Assembly (NCBI GenBank): GCA_003255025.1 | Contig: QANY01008278.1 | Location: 310,001 to 374,000, forward strand | Direction of reading: 5' to 3' | Length of the DNA: 64,000 bases | Origin: Datisca glomerata | Taxonomy: Eukaryota; Streptophyta; Magnoliopsida; Cucurbitales; Datiscaceae | Shown here: one piece after another, positions 45,455 through 57,365 of the stretch | Layout of the letters: each line of letters opens with the position of its first letter | Numbering within the stretch: the first letter of the stretch is position 1 | Program-made: the position numbers and the translations under genes | The notes under the pieces: generated by a model | Database searches by the model: none | What the model was told of the DNA's origin: nothing | Seen by the model: the letters and a program-made list of their open reading frames with translations, nothing else

Positions 45455-46273
45455 ATCATGTCCAGATGGTAATATGACCAAGAGACCTTTTACAGGAAAA
45501 TGCTAAAGAGCCAAGGAACCACTTGAGTTAGTACATAGTGATGTCTGCGGACCGATCAGTGTACAAGCTAGATGTGGGTATGAGTATTTTGTCACTTGCA
45601 TTGATGACTACTTAAGATATGATTATAGTTACCTAATGCATCGAAAGTCTGAAACTTTTGGAAAGTTTAAAAACTTAAAGACTGAAGCTGAAAAGCAATT
45701 AGGTAAATCATTGAAAACCTTTCAATCTGATCGAGGTGGTAAAAAATTCAAGGATTATTTACTGAAATGTGAAATCATATCTCAACTCACAGCACCTGGA
45801 ACACCACACCAAAATGGTGTTGCAGAGAGGAGAAACCAAACCTTATTGGATATGGTTAGGTCGATGTTAAGCTACTCATCACTGTCATTTACATTTTTGG
45901 GATATGCACTACACATGGCAACTTACATTTTGAATGTAGTGTCGTCTAAGTTTGTAAGCAGCTTTCAGAGTTATGGAATGACTCTAAACCCAGTTTGCGT
46001 CATTTTCGTATATGGGGGTGTCCAGCTCACGTTCTTAGACCCAAGACCAGAAAGTTAGACTCAAAGTCTGAGGTATGCATATCTGTTGGCTATTCTCTAG
46101 AGACTAGAGGTGAGTACTTTTATAGTCACAATGATCAAAAGGTGTATTTGTCGACAAATGCTACTTTTCTTGAGCATGACTATATGCAAAACTACAAACC
46201 TCGTAGAAAAGTAGTTCTTGAGGAATTAGCGAGTGATGAGATCAGACCACCTTCAATTTCTAATGAGAAATGA
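45410..46273 (+). pseudogene. Integrase of element B, largely readable
   Basis: VCESCPDGNM ends the zinc finger. The region near 45530 equivalent to ELVHSDVCGPISVQARCG contains the first catalytic D. FQSDRGGKKFKDYLLKCE contains the second D and TPHQNGVAERRNQTLLDM the E, so all three catalytic residues survive. RFWGCPAHVLRPKTRKLDSK and VGYSLETRGEYFYSHNDQ follow in another frame (45995-46273). A stop after FTGKC (about 45504) and shifts near 45450 and 46000 break it. Confidence 0.88.
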
Positions 46274-46429
46274 CAAACCAAATAAATCACAGTTCCTATA
46301 AAGGAAACATTAGTGCAACATCGTAGTGGGAGGGTTGCGAGATAACACCTAGAGGCACATGTCCTAGTATCAAACACTAATAAGGACAATCCATTATCTT
46401 ATGAAGAAGCAATGGATGATCCTAAAAAT

Positions 46430-47962
46430 GAGAAATGACAAGATGCCATGAACTAGGAAATGAAATCTATGTATTCCAATTCCGTCTGGGAACTTGTAGA
46501 ATCACCTAAAGATGTTAGGCTCATTGGATGTAAATGGATTTTCAAGAAGAAAAGAGGTGCAAATGGGAAAGTAAATAATTTCAAGGCACGGTTAGTAGTC
46601 AAGGGCTATACACAAAGAGAGAAAGTCAATTATGAAGAGACATTCTCCCCTATGGCCATGCTAAAATTCATTCGCATCCTTTTGTTCATAACCACTAGTT
46701 TTGACTATGAGATATGGAAAATGGACGTCAAGTAACTTTTCTAAATAACTCTCTTAAAGAAAGCATCTATATGATGCAACCATAATGGTTCGTACAAAAT
46801 GGGCAAGATCAGAAAGTATGCAAGTTGCTTAAATCCATTTATGGATTAAAGCAAGTATCTAGATCTTGGAATCTTATCTTTGATGATATTATAAAGTCTT
46901 ATGGCTTTGAGAAAAATGTTGACAGAGCCTGTGTTTATAAATACACCAAAGATAATATAGTGATTTTCTTAGTTCTTTATGTTGATGATATTCAACTCAT
47001 CGAGAATGGTGTAGAAACTTTGTCAAAAGTAAAGAAGTGGTTAGTTGAGAAATTTCAAATGAAATATTTGGGAGACGCGAGCTATGTTCTATGCATCCAA
47101 ATCCTAAGGGATAAAAAGAACAAGTTCTTGACACTTTCTCAAGCATCTTATATTGATAAGGTGTTGGAGAGATTCTCTATGAAGAATTTCAAGAAAGGTC
47201 AACAACCCACCAGACATGAAATTGTCCTCTCCAAGTTTCAATGTCCTAAGACACCTCAGGAGAAAGAAGATATGAGAAAGGTTCCCTATGCTTCAGCAGT
47301 TGAAAGTCTCGTAATTGCCATGTTGTGTACGAGACCGGATATATGTTATGTAGTGAAAATTGTCAGTCGTTATCAATCGAATTTAGGTTTGGAACACTGG
47401 ATTGTAGTAAAGCTCATTCTCAAGTATCTTAGGAGAATGAGAAACTATACGCTTGTTTATCCAGGTGGAGACCCAAACCCCACTGGATATACTAATTCTA
47501 ATTTTAAACTAGATAAAGACAGTCAAAAGTTGACATATGGATCAGTATTCACCCTAAGTGGAGGAGCTGTAGTCCGAAGAAGTATTAAACAATCCAGCAT
47601 TACATATTCCACTATGGAAGCCGAATATATAGCAGGTTGTGAAGCTGTGAAAGAGTCGGTATGGCTCAGAAAGTTCTATTCTGATCTGAAAGTAGTTTCA
47701 GATATGGACAAGCTATTGATCTTATATTGTGATAACAGTGGGGTGATAGTAAATTCTAAGGAACCGAGGAGTCACAAGAGGGGCAAACACATAGAGAAGA
47801 AATATATCTTGTAAGAGAGATTGTACATCGAGGGATGTGACTGTTATGAAGATAGCATCAGAACAGAACCTGATTGATCTTTTTATAAAGACACTTCATG
47901 CGAAGTCGTTTTAGAGTCACGTGCGTAACATGAGATTAAGAGAGATGCCACATTTACTTTAG
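46430..47962 (+). pseudogene. Reverse transcriptase and RNase H of element B
   Basis: The frame at 46460-46735 reads NSVWELVESPKDVRLIGC, KWIFKKKRGANGKVNNFK, VNYEETFSPMAMLKFIRI and YEIWKMDVK then stops. The 329-codon frame 46825-47814 continues with LKSIYGLKQVSRSWNLIF, the catalytic FLVLYVDDIQLIENG, the DASYVLCIQIL block and RNase H (GYTNSNFKLDKDSQKLTYG, RSIKQSSITYSTMEAEYI, ILYCDNSGVIVNSKEP). The catalytic YVDD and RNase H acidic residues remain, except that the first RNase H aspartate is N (GYTN). About 90 bp at 46736-46824 are shifted. Pol remnants end at TAG 47960-47962. Confidence 0.9.
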
Positions 47963-47963
47963 G

Positions 47964-47976
47964 GCAAGTGAGAGAT
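47964..47976 (+). other. Polypurine tract of element B
   Basis: GCAAGTGAGAGAT precedes the 3' LTR; one substitution from the AAGTGGGAGAT of element A. Confidence 0.8.
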
Positions 47977-50209
47977 TGTTGGGGGTTATGCCCTCAAAGT
48001 ATCTGCATTGACATTTTGATATGAAATTTAAAAAAAATTATATTTTTTTTATAATTGTTCTTTTAAATTATTATTGAATAATTTATATAAATATCTAGAA
48101 AGCAAATATTCATTAATAATTTATATAAATACAAGATAATGAAGATCATAGATAATGAATAAAATTGTCAGCAACATATTATAGTATGGAATATTTAATG
48201 AATGATTGCTAGTACGGTTCACTAAGCATTATGAATTCATGTGATATATATCTGGATCATTGATGTGGATAGACATCTTAGTGAAGATATTTTATATAAT
48301 AAGATTATATATGATAGGACCAATGTGAATTAATACAATTATTAACGTGACGTTTATCATAAAGATTTAATACACATCAATTCGATGATCATATGTAGAT
48401 CAGTCTGAATCTTGAGTAGTCATGAACTCCTATGCATGTATACTCGATCTTTTGATTTACTCGTTAAAGTTTATTTGTTAATTAGGCTAGTGACATTTGT
48501 TTTGGAGATTTAGTGATGTGGATGGATGGGGACATGATCTTACAAGCTTTGAAATCTAAGTTTTCTTAACGGATCGTATATTGGTTTCCTTAAGTGTTAA
48601 TTCTGAAACTGAATGGTTATTGAGCTCAAATTTATAATAAGATTATAAATTAGCCACCACTAGTGAATTAATGGTACTTAACGATCAAGAGGTAATTAGA
48701 AGAGTAAAACGGTAATTTTGATCAGTTCTAATTTACGAACCAATAATTGGAGGACAGAACTACATGAAATAATTATATCAGTGGACTACAAGAGAATAGT
48801 CTGTAAATACAGACTATAATCTCGAAGAGTGCAATTCCATATTTATAGTGGAGTAATAATGAAATTAATAAATAAGATTATTTAATTAAATAGTTTAATT
48901 AATAATTTGATTTATTGAAGCTTAGGATTATAGGTCCATCGTCCCCAAGTCGCATTTATACTACGTTGTCTAGGGTGTGAATATTTCAGGACATGAGAAA
49001 ATTATTGACTTACAAAAGGAATTTATATTCTAGGGAAAGTACATAATTATGAGATAATTATATGTGATTAATTAATTGAATTATTTATATATTTAAATAT
49101 AATTTTCGGAAATTATATATATAAATAATTATCGATTTTTTAATTATCAATAAGTGAGATAGAATATCTAATTTGTGAAATTAGATAATTAAATTATTAT
49201 TAGATAATACTTTAAATCAACTTAATATGTTATTTGTGAAGTAACATATAAGTTAGCTGATAGGGATAATTAGATATGTTAACTTTTGAATTAATTAATA
49301 TCTAGATAATTATCTGATTAAAATAAATATTTAATTTGCAGTATCAGAAATTAGCATAGATTACTATGGTGCCACGTGGCACTACAGTGACGAGTGTGCA
49401 ATTCTGTAGTGCCACACGGCACTACAGCGATGTCGTGAGACACTGTGCTGGCTCACAACACACTGCAATATCATGTTACACTGCAGTTGTGTACAATTGT
49501 AGTGGGTCCCACTGCAATTGGTAATTTTATAACTAAATATTATTTTAGTTTGTCCTTGAAAATCTGATGCGCCATTATTTAGAATATATACAGATATTAT
49601 TCTTATGCCCTTGAGAGTTGAAAGAAGAGGAGAGAATCAGTTGATCAGATCATCAGCTCGTCAATCAAGAGTTGAATTGAGAATACAATTGGTGCAGAGA
49701 GATTTTCTTCTGTAATTAAACGTTAATAAAATCTCTAAAAGAATAATCATCACGTTCTTTTAAAGAATTGTCTCACTAAAGTCATTCTCAATAAATCTCT
49801 AGATCTCATGTGTTGAGAACATCTAGAGATAGAAAAAGTGTCTTGTAATATTCTACGTGTCCACACACGTCCTAGTGCGTTGATGATTGACTTGAAAGAT
49901 CTTGGTGTAGATCTCAGAGTCTACTGATCGTTGGAACGACTCATGAGAATGGAGGATCGATCGGTTTTTACAAGGATACTTGATATAGACTACAAGAGAT
50001 ATATGATTCCAAACCTTGTATCTTGTAGATTTAACTTATAAATATATAATGGATCCTGAATGATTGAAAAATAATTTTTAAAAAAAATTATTTGATTATT
50101 GTGGCGTCGCGCAAGTTTTGTATTATTAAAAGATTTGTTTCTTATTAAGAATTTAATTTTTTACAAGGCCGCACACCTCCACGCTTCCGTCGCACACGCG
50201 CCGCGACGA
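47977..50209 (+). repeat. 3' LTR of element B
   Basis: From TGTTGGGGGTTATGCC to GCGACGA, 2233 bp. It contains the palindromic array at 49363-49490. The last six bases of the 5' LTR (TAAACA) are absent at the junction with element D. Confidence 0.88.
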
Positions 50210-50645
50210 CTAGCCCTCCCGGCTTCTCACTCGCACGGGGAGCTAAGTAATAGGACAGTCCATGCCTTTTCACTATATACACGGCGCGGATTTCATCTAC
50301 ACCTATATTTAAATTGTGACTCCTATTGAGGGCTTCAATCCCTAAAAGAACCTTGTAAGTACTAGGGGTATATTGGGAAGGGGCATATTGGTAAGGGGCA
50401 AGGTTGAAGGTACTAAAAAATTCTTGAAAAAGAGGAGATAAAAGAAGTTTTAACCCTAAGGCTATGTACATCAAGGCTAGAGAGATTTGGTAAGGGGGAT
50501 TATATGGTAAGGATTTAGGGATTTCTTCCCTGAAACCAAAGACTACCTCTGGCGGGAAGGCGTCTCAATGAACGACAAGGAAACGGTTGAATTCATTCCT
50601 ATTTCTGACTAGGGGAACAGTGACCTTAAATGGATGCTCCTCCAT
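50210..50645 (-). pseudogene. Antisense gene of element D, N-terminal exon
   Basis: On the minus strand an ATG at 50645-50643 opens MEEHPFKVTVPLVRNRNE, FNRFLVVH, a stop, then EVVFGFREEIPKSLPYNP, ISLALMYIALGLKLLLSP, FQEFFSTFNLAPYQYAP and GVDEIRAVYIVKRHGLSY, ending RASEKPGGL at the insertion site of copia B. From memory, a hydrophobic LPLSP-FF---L---P-QL-P segment followed by coiled coil is typical of the putative plant transposon proteins found antisense in Tat-type gypsy elements. One early stop (where relatives probably have W or Q) disables it. Confidence 0.65.
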
Positions 50646-51302
50646 TGCTACCAGGTATAGAAATATGAAGCAGAAAAGCAACCAGAAAATAAGCAAGAAG
50701 GGAAGAAGGGAGACTTGCAGAAGTTAGAAATGAGCGTGAAAAGAAAAAATGAGGGAAACCACTATATGATATAAGCTACGGACGCCAAAATCGAGTTCAA
50801 AATGTTTAATAAATTCAAAAATGAAAAGACACTAGTTCTGAAAAGGGGAAGGGCAAACGATGGGCACATGGGAAGAGATGTAACAAATGATTACATCCAG
50901 TCTACCTAAATGGGAAAGCCAATGGCAATGCGACAGCTGGTGAGAAGAAGCTAACAGACCAAAAATATGCACTACGCAAGAACGGATACATGAACGACGC
51001 GCATGGGGAATGAAAAAAAGATTCTGCACGCGCGTGTGTCACGACAAGATAAGACGACACAAGACAAAATGAAATTTTTGAGGAGCGTGTCAGCAACCCA
51101 TAAACGAGGCAATGATGGTATGTCATTTTATTATTTAAAAATAAATGACTTTTTTTGCACAACAATTAATGTTTTACAGGGTTAAAGAAGATCTTAGAGT
51201 GGTAAAAATGAGCCAAAGATAACCACTCTCCCAAAACTGGAAACGTGCTGGGAATATTCATTGCATTTCAACAAATATCACTGAAGAGCAATGAGAGGCA
51301 AA
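50646..51302 (+). other. Element D between antisense gene and 3' LTR
   Basis: Non-coding remainder of element D, presumably the 5' flank (promoter side) of the antisense gene. The overlapping short frames on both strands at 50832-51185 show no domain. A purine-rich stretch, AATGAGAGGCAAA (51290-51302), immediately precedes the 3' LTR and may be the polypurine tract. Confidence 0.6.
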
Positions 51303-52073
51303 TGAACAAGTAAAATATACCCAATGCCACGTGGACAAGGGGGGCCTATCTAAGGGCTCGGGGAAAGCGGTAGAAAAGAAAAAATGGGTTACAAGGCTGA
51401 ACGTGACTAGTTAACGGGATCCGCACCTTAAGGATGAGAAATAGTATTAGAACAAGAAATAGTATTAGAACAAAAAAATCTGACTAGTTAATAGGAGCTG
51501 ACGGACGGAAGACCCATGCCTTTAAGAACGAGAAAAGAATAAGGGGACCCATTCCTCCGGAAAAAGGATGCAGAGGCTCGAAGAATTATCATGAATGGGT
51601 AAAGCACTCGCTAAACTATGTAAGAGGGGGAAGAGGAGGATCAGAAGAAGAACGGGAATGGACGAACGACAGTCAAGTGACATGATCAACGAGACAGGAT
51701 GACAGGCCACCAAGTGGCTACGACTGACTGACTCGAACCACGAGAAATCATCAAGTGACTGTGACTGATCGGTGGTTGAGTGAGACAGATGAAATGACAA
51801 ATAAAGAAAGGAAAAAGGGTTATACTTGGCAGGAACATCTCTCCACTTTTATTATTATTATAATCAATTCATGTGAATTAGGAAGCTTATATAAGGCCAG
51901 TGTACTAAGTGAAACTTAGACATTCAATACAATTCAAGCATATATAACACAAAGCATTTACTCCTTATAATCTCTTGTTCTTAAAATCTCTCTCTCTCAT
52001 TAATACTCATATAAGTCTACCATTATCAATACTTTTCCCTTTAACCATTGATTAGCGAACAAATTCATTTACA
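51303..52073 (+). repeat. 3' LTR of element D
   Basis: Begins TGAACAAG and shares ATGCCACGTGGACAAGGG, the TATATAAGGCCAGTGTACTA region (about 51888) and CATTTACA with the 5' LTR. It is somewhat shorter (771 against 839 bp), with small deletions and many substitutions. Confidence 0.82.
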
Positions 52074-52078
52074 ATTAC

Positions 52079-55000
52079 ACTTTTTAATTTTTTATTCTTA
52101 CATATCAGATGATCAATATTTCATCATTTTTTTTATGATGGAAGGTGAAGATGAATAGAGAAATAGTACGTTGACTATAAATCAAAGTCATTGTTTGTTG
52201 GTTAAAATGCATGACATGATGTGTTATTAGGTTTACTATCTTCTACGTTGGGTATTATTAAAGCTACTTATATGGGATATGTTAATCCCCCATTAGCAAT
52301 TAACGTGAATGGAGTATACCTGATGTTATGAAAGACCAGAAGGTTATATGTTCGCAGGTGAAGCGTTATTCTAATAGATTGAAGAAGAAAATATTTTTTT
52401 CTATTATCGGAAACAAACCCAAAAGTATATTTATACAGTGTAGTGTGTTAGGAGTGTTCATGATTAAGAAACACTTTTTCCTTTACAAAATAGTTTATAT
52501 GTTGAAATGACAATATCTTAGTTAAAAATTATTTCGTATTCACATTTATATAAAGCAAAGGATGAACTATGAAGCATATTTGTCTTTATTTGAAAACATT
52601 TCGAAAATATTTGTATTGATGTTTCTTATAGATGAGTTTTAAATATCATAATACAACAAGCAACAACATTTGAGAAACAAATGTGATCTAAAATAATATT
52701 TTTCAATGCGTTAAAGTGTATTCAAGTAAAGAACTCTCAAACTCACTTGTAATATGATGTTGTTTTGGGACATAGTAAGAAGACTTGCAAAAATCTCACG
52801 AAAGATAATAGTAGTGATTTTAAAAAATTGATGGAGGTTGCAATTTGAAGTAGCTAGATGTGATAATGTTTTGTGATCAAGTATCATCAAGATCTCATAA
52901 TCCATACATTATCTAAAAACATCTAGAAAATATTATATACATCGTCATAAAACTTGTATCAATTCTAAAAATCATTTCAATTTATCATTTCTATCCATAA
53001 ATTAATATAATTTATTAGATAATTACTTTGAATCGTCAAAGTTTACAATTCATCATCACAATCAACAATAAGTACTCTCTGTCTATCTCATCGCAGAGCT
53101 CCTTTACAGTTATCTTCGTTTAAGTGTAAATTGCGGGCATAAAATATAGTGAATCATGGACAAAAATATATGATAGTCTCAGAATGATGAAGAAATTACA
53201 TGATTTCAGCATTCGATTTGTTACGGAGATGGAGCTCCGTGGTGGAGACGAACAAAAAGTACTTAGAGTGAAAGAGATTGTGATTTGGTTTATAGTTGAA
53301 ATGGCAAGGATTTCTGAGCTCAGGTTGGGTAACGAGTGATTAGAAGAGGGGTATAACATTCAAAATTTGTTTAGTATAAAATTCTGACAAATTATTTAAA
53401 AATAATGATCGCAATAAATCAAAATTAAAATATTCGTTAGGTGAACTTGTTTCTTTTTAATTAGAAAAAATAAATGCAAACTCTGATTAAAAAAGCATAA
53501 CATTGGCATTGTCAATGGAGCTCTGTGTTAATAAAAAAAAATGTTTTTACCATTTGATATTGCTAGTTTGAGAAGAAAAATTTGATTCAAGAGATAGAAA
53601 AAGACATTCTTAAACTTTGTTTTTGGTTGGTTTTAATCCTAATAAAATCTGCAAAAAACAAAATACCGATCAATAGTGCCTTAGATTTTTAATTTAAATT
53701 TATAGATTCTAGACCTGTACAACATTAGCTTAATTAACATAGAATAGTTGACTTGGAGCTGTAGCCAGAAAATATGAAAAGAAATTAAATGATAAATAGT
53801 ACAAATGTAATCTATAATACAAGATTATTACATTAAAATAAGAGTTGTAGTTACATAAATCCCAAGTAGGCAAGTTGATAGAACACTGGATCCAATCTGT
53901 TATTCTCTTCTTTGACTAACAACATTGATGATTAGATGGCCTAAATTAATGTTCATTATTGATTTAGTTCCTAAATGTTTGTTTGATGCTATTAACTAGA
54001 ATGATCATTGTAATTAAATTGATGATAATTCACTTAATGACAAGTGAATTCGATTGTTCTATGTATGTTAAAATATTTTTCTCAGAGGCAAAATTATGTT
54101 ATTCAAAATGAAATTTTCGGGTTTCATAAATCAATAATAATGAACATTATTAATTTACTATGGTAATTTTCAAATCAACAAGTAAGAAAGAAAGATAAAT
54201 CAAAATGGTTATATTTAGTAACAGAAAGATTTGTCTTGTTTTATAATGTTGGATAGATCATGTGTTTTACACCTGATTGATGATGTATACAATATACATT
54301 ATAGTAATTACTTGGTTTTGAATAATTAATATTTAATTTCATGGTATAGTTACTTTATTTAAGTATTACAATCCTAATTAAATAGTACTATAATTTTACA
54401 TGGAATAAGTAATAATTAAATAACCACAAAAAATGCTATAAAACTCTTGAAAAGCAAATCTTTTATAAGATAAATTAGTGATTAAACAGAAGAAGATTTA
54501 TAAAGACAGATGAATTTAGACTCGATAGTTCAGTTGAACTTTTTGGGTCATAAATTTTAAGGTCTAAACTTATCAACTTGTGAGTTCTCAAAGCAAAATA
54601 GAATCGACAAAAAAAAAGGCAAAATAGACTTCAGCTAAAATTTGTACCGGCAAAGTTGTTTAAAGCAAATTGAAGTTCATCAATATATGCCAAGGAAAAC
54701 CAATTGTTGTCTATTAAATGCAAGGTTCAAAATAGTGATAACGAGAGCATTTATTGGTAAAACGTTTTCAAGAGGGTGGATGAGAGGTATTTCGAAGAAA
54801 ATATAGAAATGTCCGATTAGAAAGGTCGATATGGAATGATTATACACGACCACCAAAAAAATAATTCGAATTAAATATATTTTTATAAAATATTTATAAA
54901 AAGAGATTCGCTTAATATCCATAATCTTAGTTTTCTTTTATTAAGTTTTAAGACAGTTTTATATCCACGCTATCTAAAATAATTAGCTAAAGAGATTTTA

Positions 55001-56540
55001 GTTAGAAGGATCTAATTATATAAATAATAAAAATAACCCCTCAAAAATAATAGCAGCATATATAGTCTAGTAACTAATATTATATCCTGATGAAAATAAC
55101 TAATGATCCAATAATTACAATTAGCTTAAAAGAATTCTACATTAAAAATGACCATTATTGCATAAGAAAATACAAGATTTATTCATGCATGTAATATATT
55201 AAAAGGGGTTATGCACTAATATTTCTGAAAAAATATTGGGTTAATTTGAGACTTGTCATTTACTTATAATTTATTTTTTAATATGTTAGCTAATAATAAT
55301 GAAGAGAAAATATCTTGATAGATAATAATTTAAATAAAATGATTGAAAAACTCTCCATATAATTTCATATATATGTTTAATTATAAGTATAAGGATCATG
55401 TAAAAAAATTTAAAGTAATTGGGAGAGCATTTTTAAAAAATATTCTCCAACTTCTATACATACATTTATTTATAGTATATTGGAGAGATATAAATATAAA
55501 TATGAAGATTGCAATAAATAGTCTTTAATAATCTACAAATTAATAATGAAAATTAATGGAAGAAAATGTGAGATAATGTAATTTTATTCCAAAATGAAAT
55601 ATTTATATATAAACCTTAGTTTGAATTTCGTCTCTTGCCTAAAATACCTGGCCAACAAAATTTATCCTCTTATGTATGTGGACGGATCCAAAATTACATT
55701 ACGAGACAAGCCCGCGTATATCTTAAACGATGTTGTACGATAGTACCACAAACAACAAAATTTTCAAGGATTAAGCTTATCTTATCGAGTTAGGTGTATT
55801 CTCTATCTATAATTTGGCGTACGTATTATTATATGTTGTTTTGTTGTAGGTTAATTGGTTTAAATATATTTATGGGATATGACCTGAGTTTTATCCCAAA
55901 GATATATATATATATATATCACTTGTATTCAAATTATCAATAATCTCAAAAGTTTAAATTGTTGAGTTATATTTACGTAGTAATATGTATATTATTTTCA
56001 ATATTTCTCTTTTTTTCCGCTAGCATCAGGAATCTAGAGCATAGTTCTCTGATTAAATCTCAGGGGTCTTGCAGAGATCATGTAAATCTATAGTGGTCAT
56101 GAGATAACATGCGTCTCTTGGTTTGAACCGTAACTTGGGGAGAGCAAACCCCCAGACCTACGTGACCATTTACACTGCTGCACTCATGGTTGATTTTTCT
56201 TTTATTACATATTGGTGATCTAAACTTTTACTTTGATCTGTGCATAACCCTCACATACTTATTTTCATACGAGAGAAAATATTATTAATGCTAGAATTTA
56301 AACTTAAGACATCCTACTAAAATTTCACGTTAAATTATATCAATAATCTTAAAAACTTAAGCTAAATTTATTCAAAGTATTTTTAATTTTAAAATTTCAA
56401 GTGATTTAATTTCAGTCCATATCCTAAAGCAATGTAAATTACTTTAGATACACACATCAAACATGAAAAATGGCATGTACTATGTAGCTCATTATACTCA
56501 ACACTATCATAACATATATAATATATCATATGTGATCTTA
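52079..56540. other. Gene-poor AT-rich DNA
   Basis: No recognisable coding domain over 4.4 kb. Short open stretches at 52328-52510, 53120-53359 (minus) and 58007-58195 carry low-complexity residues only. A (TA)n run lies at 55900-55919. I see no transposon termini in this stretch. Confidence 0.55.
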
Positions 56541-57028
56541 TCTATATAATATATTAAATGTGAAAGTATGTGCAAATTATTTTTGGATAATTTTGTCTAC
56601 TTTTATTGTTAACCCTAAAATACCCTTAAAAATACACATATCCAACGGATATAGATGTTAATATGCATTAATTGAAAAATAATTTTTGAAATTCGGCTTT
56701 TGAAATGTATTGGAATGAAAAATGACTTTTGAAGTGTAGTATGATCAGTTCACGTGGTAGCTCTTATGTTCATGCGTTTCTACATTATGTTCATGCGTTT
56801 CTACATTAACTTTTCTGACTGTTTTTGTGTACTACAGAGGAAAGAATAAATTGGTCGAAAAATATGTATATAAAAGTGTTCATACAATAAGATATTTTTT
56901 ATTTTATTTTTTGAATTTGATTATCTGATCATATCATAAACATACATGCTTTTGTTTAAGAATGAGATTGATACTGACATTGATACTAATTATAAAAGAC
57001 ACGTGCAATACACATAACATTAATCTAA
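56541..57028 (+). mobile_element. Helitron-like non-autonomous element
   Basis: Starts TCTATATAATATATTAAATG after an A (56540) and ends ATTAATCTAA before a T (57029), consistent with the 5' TC and 3' CTRR ends of a Helitron inserted in AT. An imperfect hairpin, CGTGCAATACACA, lies about 11 bases before the end. It contains the phrase CCCTAAAATACCCTTAAAA, frequent in plant Helitrons, and a perfect 21-bp tandem duplication at 56766-56807. The 3' hairpin is weaker than at 12028-12038, hence the lower confidence. Confidence 0.5.
56766..56807. repeat. Perfect 21-bp tandem duplication
   Basis: ATGTTCATGCGTTTCTACATT occurs twice in direct succession (one base over the 20-base unit ATGTTCATGCGTTTCTACAT). 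Confidence 0.95.
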
Positions 57029-57365
57029 TATTTATAAGTTTAGACATGATATGAACTGAGGCGCTCTATATGAGGTCTAGTTCCTTGGCACTGGATAAGT
57101 GTATGCAAGCATCATATGGAATATATCATTTTTCTAATACATACGCACTTATCCATTAGTTTTCTTCTCATGTCAACACTAGTGGCATGGTTCACAGCCA
57201 AATGAGTAGTGTTATATAGTTTTATGGTATTCGACACTTTATAATGTAACAGTATACATAACATAGCACCACCAATCTATGTCACCCTTATTTATGTAAA
57301 TCTTATACATGATGTAAACGGCAGACACAACCAACCTATAATTGTAATGAGCATCATAGTTATAT

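Larger units (their letters stand above)
39862..50209 (+). mobile_element. Ty1/copia retrotransposon, element B (whole), nested in D
   Basis: A 10.3-kb copia element with LTRs starting TGTTGATGG / TGTTGGGGG and a + strand gag-pol collinear with element A. It is inserted in the antisense gene of element D, which resumes at 50210 (CTAGCCCTCCC). On the left the target reads AGTGA (39857-39861). No matching pentamer is present on the right, where the last few LTR bases (TAAACA in the 5' LTR) are also missing, so a small deletion removed the right junction. Confidence 0.9.
31086..52073 (+). mobile_element. Ty3/gypsy retrotransposon, Tat-type, element D (interrupted)
   Basis: Matching LTRs at 31086-31924 and 51303-52073 enclose gag-pol in gypsy order (protease, reverse transcriptase, RNase H, integrase) and, beyond pol, an antisense gene. 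This layout is known from the Tat group (for example Retand-like elements). Flanking pentamers ATTAT (31081-31085) and ATTAC (52074-52078) agree at 4 of 5 positions. Removing the MITE (39117-39776) and copia B (39862-50209) leaves about 10 kb. All coding regions contain stops. Confidence 0.85.
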
